The notes below the pieces were generated by a model. It was not told the DNA's origin and made no database searches. It saw only the letters and a list, made by a program, of their open reading frames with translations. From positions 62,001 through 126,000 of the forward strand of contig NZ_CCMG01000007.1 of the NCBI RefSeq assembly GCF_000751075.1: a stretch of 64,000 bases of DNA. Reading direction: 5' to 3'. Positions within the stretch are counted from its first letter, which is position 1. Every line of letters starts with the position of its first letter. A program made the translations under genes and the position numbers. Shown in pieces: positions 19,042 to 29,079 of the stretch. The stretch is from Rickettsia tamurae (GTDB lineage Bacteria; Pseudomonadota; Alphaproteobacteria; Rickettsiales; Rickettsiaceae).

Positions 19042-19317
19042 TTATTTTTTTAAAAATTCCTTTTTTGCTTTTCTGCTAGGAAATAAAGTGTTAAGGAAAA
19101 TAGCATCTTTATCACCTTTTATATAAAGTACTGAATATACTTGCTCAATCATTCTAACATATAAAATTTTTTGACCTTTATATTTCTCTTGATTATGATG
19201 TAATTTAATATCTAATAAATTACCGTCAGCAATCGACTGTATTATTTCTTCAAAGCCTATATTACGCTCATGCAATAACTTAGCGTTCTTTTCATGATTA
19301 TATCTAAATTTGATCAT
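19042..19317 (-). CDS. BrnT-like toxin (DUF497 family)
   Basis: A 91-residue protein starting MIKFRYNHEKNAKLLHERNI, the family's opening pattern (DPxKxxxNxxKHG). It has a basic C-terminus (FPSRKAKKEFLKK). BrnT proteins are RelE-fold ribonucleases. It lies 6 bp downstream of a small antitoxin-like gene, so the order here is antitoxin then toxin, the reverse of the classical brnT-brnA. The assignment rests on size, motif and partner. Confidence 0.7.
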   Translation of the reverse strand: MIKFRYNHEKNAKLLHERNIGFEEIIQSIADGNLLDIKLHHNQEKYKGQKILYVRMIEQVYSVLYIKGDKDAIFLNTLFPSRKAKKEFLKK

Positions 19318-19323
19318 TGGTAT

Positions 19324-19575
19324 TTACAATTTAGTAGCATCTGAATGAATTAGCATATTAAGATAGGTTTGATAAGGCAAACCATGCTTAGAAGCTTTAA
19401 TTTTTATTGCTTCTATGTCATGTTCTGCAATTCTAATAGTAACAGACCGCTTTTTATTAAGATGCGCTTTTGCAGACTTTTGAAATAATGCAATGAGAGC
19501 TGGATCATCAATTTTTTGCTGCTTTTCAAAATTATCTTCAATATCTTGTTCGTAAGGATCTAGTTTGATACTCAT
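19324..19575 (-). CDS. BrnA/CopG-like antitoxin
   Basis: An 83-residue protein with a C-terminal ribbon-helix-helix pattern (KRSVTIRIAEHDIEAIKIKASKHG) and an acidic N-terminus. It should bind the downstream toxin and repress its own promoter, located about 28-55 bp upstream. Confidence 0.7.
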   Translation of the reverse strand: MSIKLDPYEQDIEDNFEKQQKIDDPALIALFQKSAKAHLNKKRSVTIRIAEHDIEAIKIKASKHGLPYQTYLNMLIHSDATKL

Positions 19576-19602
19576 AATACAACCATTTTCAATGTTATAT
19601 TT

Positions 19603-19630
19603 ATTATAAATAATGTAAGTACTTTGTCAA
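19603..19630 (-). promoter_or_regulatory. Consensus sigma70 promoter for the BrnTA-like operon
   Basis: On the - strand, TTGACA (19625-19630) and TATAAT (19603-19608) are separated by 16 bases. The spacer contains the palindrome aagtactt, a possible repressor half-site. The predicted start of transcription is about 20 bp before the antitoxin ATG. Transcription may continue into tyrS. Confidence 0.65.
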
Positions 19631-19696
19631 TACTTGATATATTAGACTATCCTGCGGATAGTTATAAATCTGTACATTGGATTTTGTGAAAGAAAT

Positions 19697-20568
19697 TTAA
19701 TTTAATCTATTTTTTAGTTCTCTTTGCATCATAGGAAGTAAAATATAAATCAAAACAGGTAATAAAGCAAATTTAAGCAAAAGTGTAAAATTAAATAATA
19801 TTGTTGAATTTTTTATTATAGGAAAAGTTTTATAAAAAAAGAATAACAGAATGAAACTAATAATTATACCTATAGTTTTTTGAGCATTATTTAAGATCAA
19901 ATCAGAATTATATTTAAAGCAAATATATACGATACCATAACCCACTAAAGTTCCTATTGGTAATAAAAGCAGTAAGGAAAAAGGACTGTATTTCCATAAA
20001 AAGAAACATATACCTATCACAAAAGCCAATATACAATAATAAGATTTAGCCCTATTTTCCCATCTACTTATTTGTGCTTGTATAAAATTACTTCTATAAA
20101 CTAAAACAATTAACACTCCAAAAATCATACCGCCTATAACATCATATATACTATGTACTCCAAGATATAGGCGTGAAAGCATAATATTAATAATCATTGC
20201 GATAGATATTATTTTTAACGTTTTTGAATTAAATGATAAAAATATTATCATAAAGAAAACAGTAGCCACCTGTACATCTCCACTAGGGAAACCAAATGAT
20301 CCATCATTAATAGGTAACATATGTAATGTACTAGACAGGCGAGGAATAGAAAAAGCCTTTTTAATAATAACATTCAATAATGTTGCAAATGATATAAGCC
20401 AGCCTAAATCCAAAAATAATCTATTTCTTGGATTTAACCAGTAGGCAATCGCAATAATTGTAATGTAAAAATAATCACTAGCAAAAAAGGAAATATTTTA
20501 AACCAGTTAGTTAACATTTCACTTCTAAAATTTAATAACCATTCAGGATTTATTTTAAATAACATCAT
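19697..20568 (-). pseudogene. PAP2-family phosphatase with a frameshift near the N-terminus
   Basis: The main frame (19697-20413, 238 residues) has several hydrophobic helices and the PAP2 signature pieces: KKAFSIPR (C1-like), PSGD (C2, normally PSGH) and SRLYLGVHSIYDVIGG (C3, with SR, His and Asp). Reading upstream in frame continues the family pattern (YWLNPRNRLFLDLGWL) without a start codon. The expected start, MLFKINPEWLLNF at 20565-20568, is in another frame, joined by one indel around 20470-20500. It may be inactive, or may survive from an internal start with the first membrane helix lost. The C2 His to Asp change is also unusual for catalysis. Confidence 0.65.
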
Positions 20569-20614
20569 TACATATAATATTTTTTAGAATAATATAGACA
20601 TAACCACATATGAG

Positions 20615-20713
20615 ATAGACTGTCAATGATAGAATATGGTTGTTACTGTAGTAAAAAATTTATTAATTTTTTAAGAAATAATTAATATTCCCTCTTGACA
20701 TGTGACAGTCTAT
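20615..20713. repeat. Spaced 11-bp inverted repeat around a strong promoter
   Basis: atagactgtca at 20615-20625 and its exact reverse complement, tgacagtctat, at 20703-20713. The second copy lies in the spacer between the -35 and -10 boxes of the promoter at 20695-20724, so a looping repressor is conceivable. Function unproven. Confidence 0.4.
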
Positions 20714-20724
20714 TAGTGTATAAT
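20695..20724 (+). promoter_or_regulatory. Perfect-consensus sigma70 promoter
   Basis: TTGACA at 20695-20700 and TATAAT at 20719-20724 with an 18-base spacer. A leader of about 110 bases follows, ending in an aaagggg ribosome-binding site before the ATG at 20844. This is among the strongest promoter matches visible in the window. Confidence 0.7.
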
Positions 20725-20843
20725 GCACTTAAGACAAAAAAGGAACTATCAATAACGCATTATAATATTCAGTTAGAATATATTGATTATTACTTTTTTA
20801 AGTAAAAATTAAATTTAATCAAAATTTTTAAAGGGGAAAAATT

Positions 20844-21430
20844 ATGTTTAGCTATCTATTTTCAAAAAATACAGTTTCTAATAACATATCACCTGAAAAA
20901 GTAGTAAATAATTCGACTACATATGCAGGAGTAAAAGTTTCTGAAGCAACATTTGAGTATTTTGCTAATGCTAAGGCAGCTGCTGTAGGTTGTACAACGT
21001 CTGCTGCTACAGCAGTCGGTTACGGTTATAAAGTACTTGGTAGTGCTTTTATGGGCGCTTGTGCTTATGAGAAGTGGTAGCCGGTAAAGTAATGACAGGA
21101 CACGCTTTTGGATGGGCTATGCCTACATTTGTAAAAGCAACAATATCAACGGCTGCATGGGGATTTTATGCTCATCCTACAGTTGCTATGGGGATTTGTG
21201 TTGGAGCAGCTCTTGCATATTCGCCGGAGAACACATTTGAGTTATTAAAAAATACGACTTATACAGGAATAGAAGCAGCAAAATTTGCTTATGAAAATAC
21301 AGCAGGGATAGTAAACGGAATAGCCGGCTTAGCTCATCTTGTGTATGATAACTTACCAAGCTACAGCGAATCTCCTCAAGTGGATCTAGCTAGTAGCATG
21401 GAAATTTCATGGGTAGATGCTGTTGCATAA
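20844..21430 (+). pseudogene. Frameshifted Ala/Gly-rich hydrophobic rickettsial protein
   Basis: Two overlapping frames (78 residues from 20844, then 118 residues ending at 21430) read as one protein of about 195 residues. Frame one ends AYEKW at a stop, and frame two resumes VVAGKVMTGHAFGW. Restoring one G near 21074 joins them. The protein has small-residue helices (SAATAVGYGYKVLGSAFMGA and AHPTVAMGICVGAALAYS) that could insert in a membrane, and no family that I recognise. It has a strong promoter and a good ribosome-binding site, so it may still be transcribed. Confidence 0.6.
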
Positions 21431-21465
21431 ATCTCTAAAATAGCTAATAACTAAAAAAGCTGATT

Positions 21466-21628
21466 ATGTCATTCCTGCAAAACAGGGTCGTTGTTGCATA
21501 AATCGGTGTCATTCCCACGAGGCATTGTTGCGCGGACCAGTAAAATCCACTGTGTCATACCGTGGCTTGGCCACGGTATGACAATGAGAAATCGATCCAC
21601 ACAGGCAATGCCCCACGGGAATGACATA
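21466..21628. repeat. Compound palindromic element
   Basis: It runs from atgtcattcctg to gggaatgacat. Inside, ggcattgttgcgcggacc pairs with gatccacacaggcaatgcc, and the centre has the tgtcataccgtgg and ccacggtatgaca hairpin. This is a three-level nested structure. Confidence 0.8.
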
Positions 21629-21663
21629 GAATAAAAACTGTCCGGTTACCTTACTGATATCTG

Positions 21664-22325
21664 TTATATCTTATAATAATAAAATTTTATTTCGTTGTTT
21701 TTAAATGCATCTTTTTTATTCCTAAAACCCTTTTTCAAAGAGCTACAGGAAAAATTAATATTACCGGCTTGAGCCGTGTCCGATCCTTCATTTTTTATTT
21801 TCTCTATATCCTTACTACTTGGTACTACAACGGCAATATGCCCTGCTCTTTTTGGGTTAGCATTTTTATATACACGGATACAACAAAATATCCTTGATTA
21901 GCAAATTTTTGTGCTTGAATAAAACTATCATCACGATTTCCTGCTTTAACAAAATTCCATCCGTTCTTTATTCCGTCTGTTTCAAGCCACTCAGCTTGCT
22001 TATTTGATAAAGTAGGTATAAATTCTTTATCGCTTTCAGGATGAGGAAGTAGAGACTTATTTGGAAGCCCCAAGGCTGTACTAGCGCATACGCAAAACAA
22101 CTACAATGAGTCAAACGCTTTAACTTAGGAGAGTTATATTTTTCCGTTTCTTCTAATAAAGTTTCTCCCAACTTACAATTTATTACATTACCTTTTTGCC
22201 ACTTTTCCTCAACATTTAAAGAGTTAATTACCTCTAATTTTTTTAGCACTTTCCGATATATTGTCTGCTTGTGCAGTCATATTAATACAAAGTAAGTAAA
22301 TTATGATTAATTTTATTTTATTCAT
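21664..22325 (-). pseudogene. Decayed secreted protein with possible CHAP/NlpC-like end
   Basis: The gene begins at 22325 with a signal peptide (MNKIKLIIIYLLCINMTAQA) and is interrupted within about 35 codons. Later frames give LKRLTHCSCFAYAL, then AGNRDDSFIQAQKFANQGYF, then GHIAVVVPSS, ending FYYYKI at 21664. The Cys-containing motif followed by GHIAVVV recalls cysteine peptidoglycan amidases, but this is only a hint. At least three frame changes make it non-functional. Confidence 0.5.
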
Positions 22326-22443
22326 TTTTTTCTCATGTTAATTTATGAACCTCTATATACAATATATAATACGATAATTCAACTATTAATTACAATTTCT
22401 TATATTTTATTATTTAGAAAAATATAAGAACACTCTATGTTTC

Positions 22444-22472
22444 TTGACAAATGCTATGCTTTTATATATGTT
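22444..22472 (+). promoter_or_regulatory. Promoter for tRNA-Arg
   Basis: TTGACA (22444-22449) and TATGTT (22467-22472) with a 17-base spacer, about 55 bp upstream of the tRNA. Confidence 0.5.
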
Positions 22473-22526
22473 CCTTCGTATGTTAGCAACAAGAAATAAG
22501 GCTTAGAAATAAGTACTTCAAGCTTA

Positions 22527-22603
22527 GCACCCGTAGCTCAATTGGATAGAGTATATGACTACGGATCATAAGGTTAGGGGTTCGACTCCTCTCGGGTGCG
22601 CCA
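22527..22603 (+). tRNA. tRNA-Arg (anticodon ACG)
   Basis: A full 77-base cloverleaf: acceptor gcacccg/cgggtgc, D arm gctc...gagt, anticodon stem tatga/tcata with loop ctacgga, and T arm aggggttcgactcctct, with encoded CCA. The ACG anticodon would be deaminated to ICG to read CGN codons. Its 3' side is followed by decayed sequence, consistent with tRNA 3' ends serving as insertion sites. Confidence 0.95.
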
Positions 22604-23177
22604 TTCTTCATTTTTCAGTATTTCTACAAACGTATCAAACGGCGGACACAGTATAAAATCAAGCTTTTTGCCGTTTAACTGAAATATTAAGTGTCTTTCA
22701 CCAAATCTCTAAACTAAGTAGCTTTTCTCTTTCTTCTAAATAGTAAATTTATCACCTTATAAAAAGAAATATTAATAATTTAATTAACCAACAAGCCTCC
22801 TTAATCTCATTTATCTTTAACTGTGGAGGGGGAAAATTCCAAGCATCAACCTTGTGGCAGAAGCTTAACCGAGTTGAATATTTAGCAGCTGTCGATGAGC
22901 TATTAAGATGGATGCGTACTAAAGGCGGTGTTAAGCTGCAAGGTTTAGCGACACATTGGCAACATTATAGATTATAATTATTATCATTTATTAACACCTC
23001 TTATTATTTCCTCTAATCCTCTATATACTCATAAATCCCTTAAATTAATCCTAATTTATTTATTCATACTTTTAGTTAAATTTCTATTGCTTTCTTAAAG
23101 CCCTTTATTATGATTCTGTCTATAAGCTCATTTTTAACAAAATACTAAAATTTATAGAATTTAATAAGGGTAGAGAT
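22604..23177. other. Gene-poor stretch with two unidentified coding remnants
   Basis: On the - strand just past the tRNA, a frame reads FQLNGKKLDFILCPPFDTF; on the + strand at about 22820-22977 a frame reads LWQKLNRVEYLAAVDELL to a stop. Neither has a start, and I do not recognise either family. The rest is AT-rich with no gene signal. It may be scar material from an element that used the tRNA. Confidence 0.4.
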
Positions 23178-23844
23178 ATGAAAGAATTAATAGAATTTCT
23201 AGAAAAAAGAGGATTTACTAGACAAGCAAATAGTTTAAGAAAGGGTGATACAACGCTTAATCTTTCTTATAACGACATAGGCGAGGCTAGAGCAAGAGAC
23301 TTAACGGCAAGCTTAAAAGTTAATAACTCTTTAACGTCGCTTGATCTTAGATGGAACAAAATAGGCAAGCAAGGAGTAAAGGAATTAGCCTTAATGCTAA
23401 AAGATAATTCTACTATTACAGAGCTTAATCTTAGGTATAACAGCATAGGTATTTTTTGGGTTATATAAATAAGGCAACGTTGGACACAATTAACGGATAT
23501 TTGCAAAGAAGTAAAACTATAGTAGAAAAAAGCAGAAAGCTTAAATGCCGAGGGCAATGATTTATGCAGTCAAGAAAAATAAAACAAATGCAGAAAAGAA
23601 ATATGAAGAACAAATTTTCTGCAATCCTGCTTCTCTTAATATTTGTTATCAAGAAATAAGTGATGAATTAGCAGAGCTAATAGCTGATAAATTAAAAAGC
23701 ATTAAAACCACTACTACTGTTAATTTTTCAGGTAACCAACTAAGCGATAAGGGTATAAAGGTTATTGCTAAGGCTCTAAAAACAAGTCTGCATTTAGAAA
23801 AACTGGATTTTAGTTACAGTAATTTAGGCGATCAAAAAATATAG
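23178..23844 (+). pseudogene. Leucine-rich repeat protein remnant (ribonuclease inhibitor-like)
   Basis: Two fragments in different frames, 23178-23468 and 23545-23844. Both have repeats of the RI type (LDLRWNKIGKQGVKELA, LNLRYNSIG, VNFSGNQLSDKGIKVIAKAL). The first fragment is cut in mid-repeat at 23468 and the second ends in mid-repeat at 23844, where it meets sequence reading on the other strand. Such proteins are common candidate host-interaction factors in Rickettsia. This copy is truncated and not functional. Confidence 0.65.
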
Positions 23845-25551
23845 TAGCATAGAGCTTGGGGTGTCTTGAGGTGATTGTAATAATGATGATTGAATTCTGC
23901 TGCCAAGTGATCGAAAGCGAGAAGAAGTAGGACTTAGAGTTTCTGAAGGAGCTGCCATAATGTTATCATATATATTTGAGTTCTTACTATCTACCCAATT
24001 TCTGTGACTTATGACTAGTTCCTCCTCACTGTTACTACTATTATGTGATGAAGTTGAAAGTTTTTGTGGTAAAATTTGTGTATCCTGATTAAATATATTA
24101 TCACTAGGGGTCGCCATATCTTGGCTAAGTTTTGTATCGGCTTTTAACTGCTCTTTTTTCTTTTCTTCGGTGTTAATTATTTCTTTTATTTCTCCTAGAG
24201 AATTGGAATCAACATAGAGTGCTGTCGGTAGCATATCATTAATTATCTTATTTTTTAAGTTATCATTTTCAAAAGCTTTCTTAACCTCCTTAAAATCTTC
24301 CTCAGACCAATTAGGTATTTTCTCAATTTCATTAGAAGTAACTGTATAACGTCCTCCTCCAGTAATATCTTCTTTTTTTCTAGGTTAAAATTAGAATTCT
24401 GTAGAAATTTTTCTGCAGTTTCTGCATAATTCTTAGGAATAGATATACAATATTCATATTTATACTTCTCCGTTTCTTGTTGTATATTACTGATTTCTAA
24501 ATATAACTTAGGTTCATTATGATTAACAATTGAAAATGCAGAGTTATAATCCAATATTTCACATCCTGCAATTTCTAGAGTTGGAAGAGATTGCAGTGTC
24601 TTATTCAATAAATTATTAATTGATTTAAGTTCTGATTGATGCCTCTGATGAATATATGATTTTACAATATTTTTTAACTCCTGATTAAGTAATTCGTTAT
24701 ATGTACCTATGACATACTTTTCAGCAAACTCATTTTGTCTAGCTTTATCTGATTCTTCACGAGATGAAAATTTGTATTCTTTAAAGTGATTGATAAAGTT
24801 TATTACTCTTGCAGGGTCAATAATATTTTTATACATTATTTCAATATTTTTTATGTTTAGATTTTGATCCTCAACAAAAACTTTAAAATTTACTTTCGTT
24901 GTATCGATCAGTTGAGAAGCAATTGCTTTTAAATCAGGATGTTGATAAAGATAAGAAAGACTATTTGGCTTACTAATTCTTTGATTATAAGCATTTTTTT
25001 ATCTTCTGGATTAGGATCATTTTGTAGATCAGGTGTGTCATTCTTTTTCTTATTTAACTGTTGTTTTTCTGAAATAAGAAGTTGAAGAAATTCTACCGAT
25101 ACATCAGGATGTCTTAATAGCTCCCGGTATAACCCATCTGCTGAAAGATTTTTATGGTATTTTCTTGTGCATAAACAAGGTCTGCTTTTGTTTTTTCAAA
25201 AGCTAAGTTTTGATTTTTAAGTTGCTTCACTGCATCGTTTTTTTCAGCTTGCAATTTTTTTATTTCCTCTAATGCTGCATCAAGTGTAGTAGGTACATTT
25301 GATTGTATTGTAGAAATGATAGGCTGTATTTGTACTGCAGGAAAGGTGGAGCCATAAACTGTAGCAGCAATTATCTGCCTTCACTAGAAGAAGTGTCAGC
25401 AGTCAATTTCTTTTGTCTCTGTTTTTTCAAAGGTTCATTTTCTTTATCTTTTCTATGCTTTCTTCGGGTTTATTTTAAGTGGGGTGTCCTTAATCTTTAA
25501 TTCCCCTTTTCCTATATATCTTACTATACTGTTAATTGCTATTTTCTTCTC
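23824..25551 (-). pseudogene. Decayed large coiled-coil rickettsial protein
   Basis: Broken frames on the - strand line up as one protein. The N-terminal part has KDTPLKI and a coiled coil (KKLQAEKNDAVKQLKNQN). It continues with HPDVSVEFLQLLISEKQQL and a related LYQHPDLKAIASQLIDTT. The longest open piece is 193 residues (24255-24836, from MYKNIIDPARVINF), followed by a Ser-rich 136-residue piece (23824-24234). I do not recognise the family. It directly follows the deaminase fragments on the same strand, so the two may once have been an operon or a single protein. Confidence 0.5.
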
Positions 25552-26884
25552 CTATTCTGATAAAGCGTTATATTTTTCATATGCTGTTTTACCTAGAAAA
25601 TCTTCTAACCAGTCAGGATTTTTTCTTATAGCATCTATTAAAGCCCATTCATATCCTACTCCATTTCCTCCTCTAGTAGTAATATTAAGCGGTATTAAGT
25701 GTTTTTGTTTATTCTTATCAGTAAAATGAAAATCTACATTTTTCGTTTCTTTATTTATAACTAAATCACAACTAATACAACAAAGTTTAGACAATCCTAT
25801 GTATATTTCTTCACTTAATTGATTATCACGATCTTGAAGTTGTTCTTTTATATACTGTATTATTCTCATTTCAGCATGAGCTTTATCGCTAAGTGGACCA
25901 TCTAATACAATTTTATATGGTTGTTTTATAGCTTCAATAATTGAAGGGGCAAATTTTTTACTTGCATCAATAGTATCAGGGTTTAATTCATCTTCTAATT
26001 TCATCAAATCTCTTCTAGCTCTAGCTACTACCTTAACTACTTCTGGACTTGCACTGGTTACATTACAGACTTTTTGTTGAACCTCTTGATTATTATTCGG
26101 ATATTTTTCTAGCTCTTGCAAAATGCGTGGTAATATATCCTTATGGTCACTATTATTTTTATAATTGTGCAGCATCTAGAAGTGGCTCTTTTCGTTGAGT
26201 AGATAGATTTTGTTGTTGTAGAAAATTTTTTTGCTCTTCTTTAGGTAAAGCTGTGTAAGTAGCATAATCTTGTAAATATTTAAAAACTTTTGTGGTATGT
26301 GTCTCAATTTGTTCAACTTTCTTTGTGTTAACACTAGAATTATGTAATTCATTGAAAGCTACTAAAATTTGCTTACCGTCAAAACATATGGCACTACATT
26401 GGCTATTATATTGAATTAACCTACCTAAGGCATCAAAGCGTCTATTTTGTAAAGGAGTATCATTTTCTTTTATAATCTTTGAGTTAAGTCGAGTACGAAA
26501 AGCATATGCAAAATTCTGCAGATTTGAGTTGTTGTTGTCATTTAATAGTCCGTGGGTAGGATTCTCTTCAGCAAATCCAACATGAAATGCCATATAAGGA
26601 ACAAGTTCTTTTGGAATAATCTTTTCTGTTTTACCTGCCAAAACCGCTAGAACTGCTAATTTTTCAAAACTTTCATCAAGTGCTTCACTATTATTTTTGT
26701 GTATTTTCTTATGGTGTTCAGTAAGGATTTTTAAGGCAGATATAGATTCGTTTAATATAATACTTTTTAATAAAGCCTCTCTCGATTTTTTATCTCTTAT
26801 GATATCCTCTACTGTCTGGCTATCTACATATTTAACAAACTCTACTGTTAACCTTTCTTTCTGTGCATTTGTTAGATTTGCCAT
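25552..26884 (-). pseudogene. Nucleic-acid deaminase (OTT_1508-like) split across two frames
   Basis: Two overlapping ORFs form one deaminase. The first (26159-26884, 241 residues) has a helical N-terminus and ends with the first deaminase strands, QCSAICFDGKQILVAFNELH. The second (25552-26175, 207 residues) carries the zinc site: HAEMRIIQYIKEQ, followed by YIGLSKLCCISCDL (C-x2-C). The HAE plus SKLCC-x2-C pattern is characteristic of the OTT_1508-like group of the deaminase superfamily, known from Orientia, Wolbachia and fungi. The frames overlap by 17 bp, so either a one-base indel broke the gene or two chains are made by coupling (ATG inside the overlap). Expected target: RNA, DNA or nucleotides, unknown. 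Confidence 0.7.
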
Positions 26885-26904
26885 ATAAATATTATTTTAT
26901 AATT

Positions 26905-28188
26905 TTAATTATTTTCTCCTAAAACCTCAACGCTTTCCTCAAATATTGAATTATCAATATCATTACCGTCTACTAAAATCGTCATGTTACCTGGAATGCT
27001 TTTTAAGCTTTCCGCACCCAAATTGGTTATGTTATTATCTCTTAGATCTAATTCCTTTGTTGTAGGTGATCTTTATGATAAAGAAATACTGTAGCACGAT
27101 AGGCGGCTCCTAGATCTCCTAATTTAATATTCATAAGAGCTAATTTTTTTAGAGAATTGTTTTTTTGTAGCATGTTCGCTATTGCTTCAAAACCTAGATC
27201 TCCTATTTCAATATTATTGCTTATTAGTAAAGTTTCTAACGCTTTATTTTCGATTAATGCAGTAGTAAGTTCTTTTATATTATTATGGGTTAAATTATTG
27301 TTATTAAGATTTAGAGTTTTTAACCATGGATTTAATTTTAAAGCAGATGCTATATATTTCATCCCCTAAGTTATTTTTTTTAAATCTAAAGTATCAATGG
27401 GGGTTGAGGTTAAAAAGCTTCCAATTACTTCTGCACTTTTTTCGGAGATTCTTGTTTCATTTAATATTAATTCTTTAATATATTGATTAACCATTAAAGC
27501 ATGAAGTAATTTTATGACATTAATTTTGCACTGCTAATATTATTTGCGATAAAGTCTATCCCTTCGGCAGTAATATTAATTTGTCCTATATCTAAGGATT
27601 TTAACGGTAGTTTTGAATGAAACAACTCACTAATAATTGCTGCTCCTTTATTTCCTACTTCACTACTACCTAATGCTAAAGAACTTAAATTAGGGTGGTT
27701 TTTAATAGCATCTATTAATATTCTTAAATCCTCTATTTTCAGCGAAATAGAATTTAAAGATAAATATTCAAGGGAGGTATTATCTGCTAAAGCATCGATA
27801 AGAATTTTTATTTTTTCACTATCTAAAGAAGTAGAATTCAGGTTTAAATGTGATATTTTATTTAACCTTACAATTTTGCTTAGATTTTTTATATCATCAT
27901 TACTAAGGTTGCTGCCATATAAATCAATTTTTTTACTACAGTATTTTTCTCTAAAGTTTTAATTACAATTGATAAAAAACTACTATCTTCTTCATAAGGT
28001 AGTTCCACACGAACAATTTCAGGATCATTATTCTTAATTTTCTGCAACAATAAATCATTTCGACTGAGGTCAATTTTTTGTCTTTTATTAGACTCTTCTT
28101 TATTAATATTATCGAGGGATGTAGTTGTTTTTTCTATAGGACGTTTTAAATTTTCTCTTTTCTTTAACTCTTGTGCCGCTTCTCTCAT
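26905..28188 (-). pseudogene. Leucine-rich repeat protein, frameshifted
   Basis: It begins at 28188 (MREAAQELKKRENLKRPIE) with a charged leader, then shows RI-type repeats in alternating frames: SHLNLNSTSLDSEKIKIL, LEYLSLNSISLKIEDLR, LKTLNLNNNNLTHNNIKEL and LGDLG. It ends with VDGNDIDNSIFEESVEV at 26905. Several indels break it, and the longest open part is 104 residues (27048-27362). It lies 20 bp upstream of the deaminase on the same strand, suggesting a former operon. Confidence 0.7.
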
Positions 28189-28199
28189 ATTAAACTCTT

Positions 28200-28549
28200 G
28201 TTTTAAATTAATAATATTTTTCTAATTCTGTATTTCTATTTTAGAATCATTAATAAATTTTTAACATTTTTTCAACTTATATTTTATTTTTATGAGATTA
28301 TACTGATAATCTCTTCTAATTATATTTAAGTAATTAAGTTAGATATGGTTTGAGAATTGTAGGAAATTTTTAATTTTGCAGTGAATGGAAAATATGTTCT
28401 AATTAGCAACGTAAATTGATCTTTCATAATAAGACTCCATATTAAGCACTAATAAGCCAAACATAACTATAAATGTTATTGCCATTACAATTATAATTAA
28501 ATCATAATCTGACAACAAAAATAATAATTTATTCTGACTTTATACTTTA
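28200..28549. other. AT-rich stretch without a recognisable gene
   Basis: No open frame with coding character, no RNA gene and no clear palindromic element. It separates the leucine-rich repeat remnant from the comF remnant. Confidence 0.5.
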
Positions 28550-29060
28550 CTAGGAAGCTAAGCTAGATGAGTATTTATTTTTAAAATAAATCATAAGATA
28601 TTTATATAAGTTAACACATAAATTAAATATTCTCAAATGCAATCTAAATAAAAAGTAATATAATTTAATAAACTGTAACTTTTTTAGTTGCAGTTGGTGG
28701 TTCCACTTCCAATGATGAAATGCCTTTAATTGGGTAGTGGTACCACCATGTATACTATTATATAAAAGCTTAGTAAATATCGTCTTATCTTGATATTTAA
28801 ACTGATGAACTATTTTTTTGCTATGCTCATTAAACTTAAATAAGCTGCGAGCAAGCTCATAATTAGGTTTGTTGCTATAACAATTTCCACAAATGCAGTT
28901 ATCTAAGATTTCTATACTAAATCTTTGTCCACATATACTGCAATAGGGTCTTGCTATAAACTCTAGCTTCTTCCAACAATCGCTACAAAATTCACCACTC
29001 CCCCTAGTATCTCCGAACAGCTTAAACATCTCTGCGGCAAGATATAATCTATAAGATAAT
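28550..29060 (-). pseudogene. comF: comF remnant (competence/DNA-uptake phosphoribosyltransferase-like)
   Basis: The zinc-finger part of ComF is clear: LPQRCLSCSEILGG in one frame, then GEFCSDCWKKLEFIARPYCSICGQRF and NCICGNC in another, followed by SLFKFNEHSKKIVHQFKYQD. After about residue 90 the phosphoribosyltransferase domain (usually DDVxTTG) is missing and replaced by unrelated hydrophobic sequence. Frameshifted near 28985 and truncated, so not functional. ComF normally acts in natural transformation. Confidence 0.75.
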
Positions 29061-29079
29061 TATAAGTCTTTATTAACAA

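Noticed and set aside
20844..21080. Programmed frameshift between the 78- and 118-residue ORFs
   Set aside because: No slippery heptamer or downstream pseudoknot evident; a simple one-base loss explains it better.
25303..25729. + strand ORFs of 65 and 81 residues
   Set aside because: They lie antisense to the decayed coiled-coil and deaminase genes and show no coding character.
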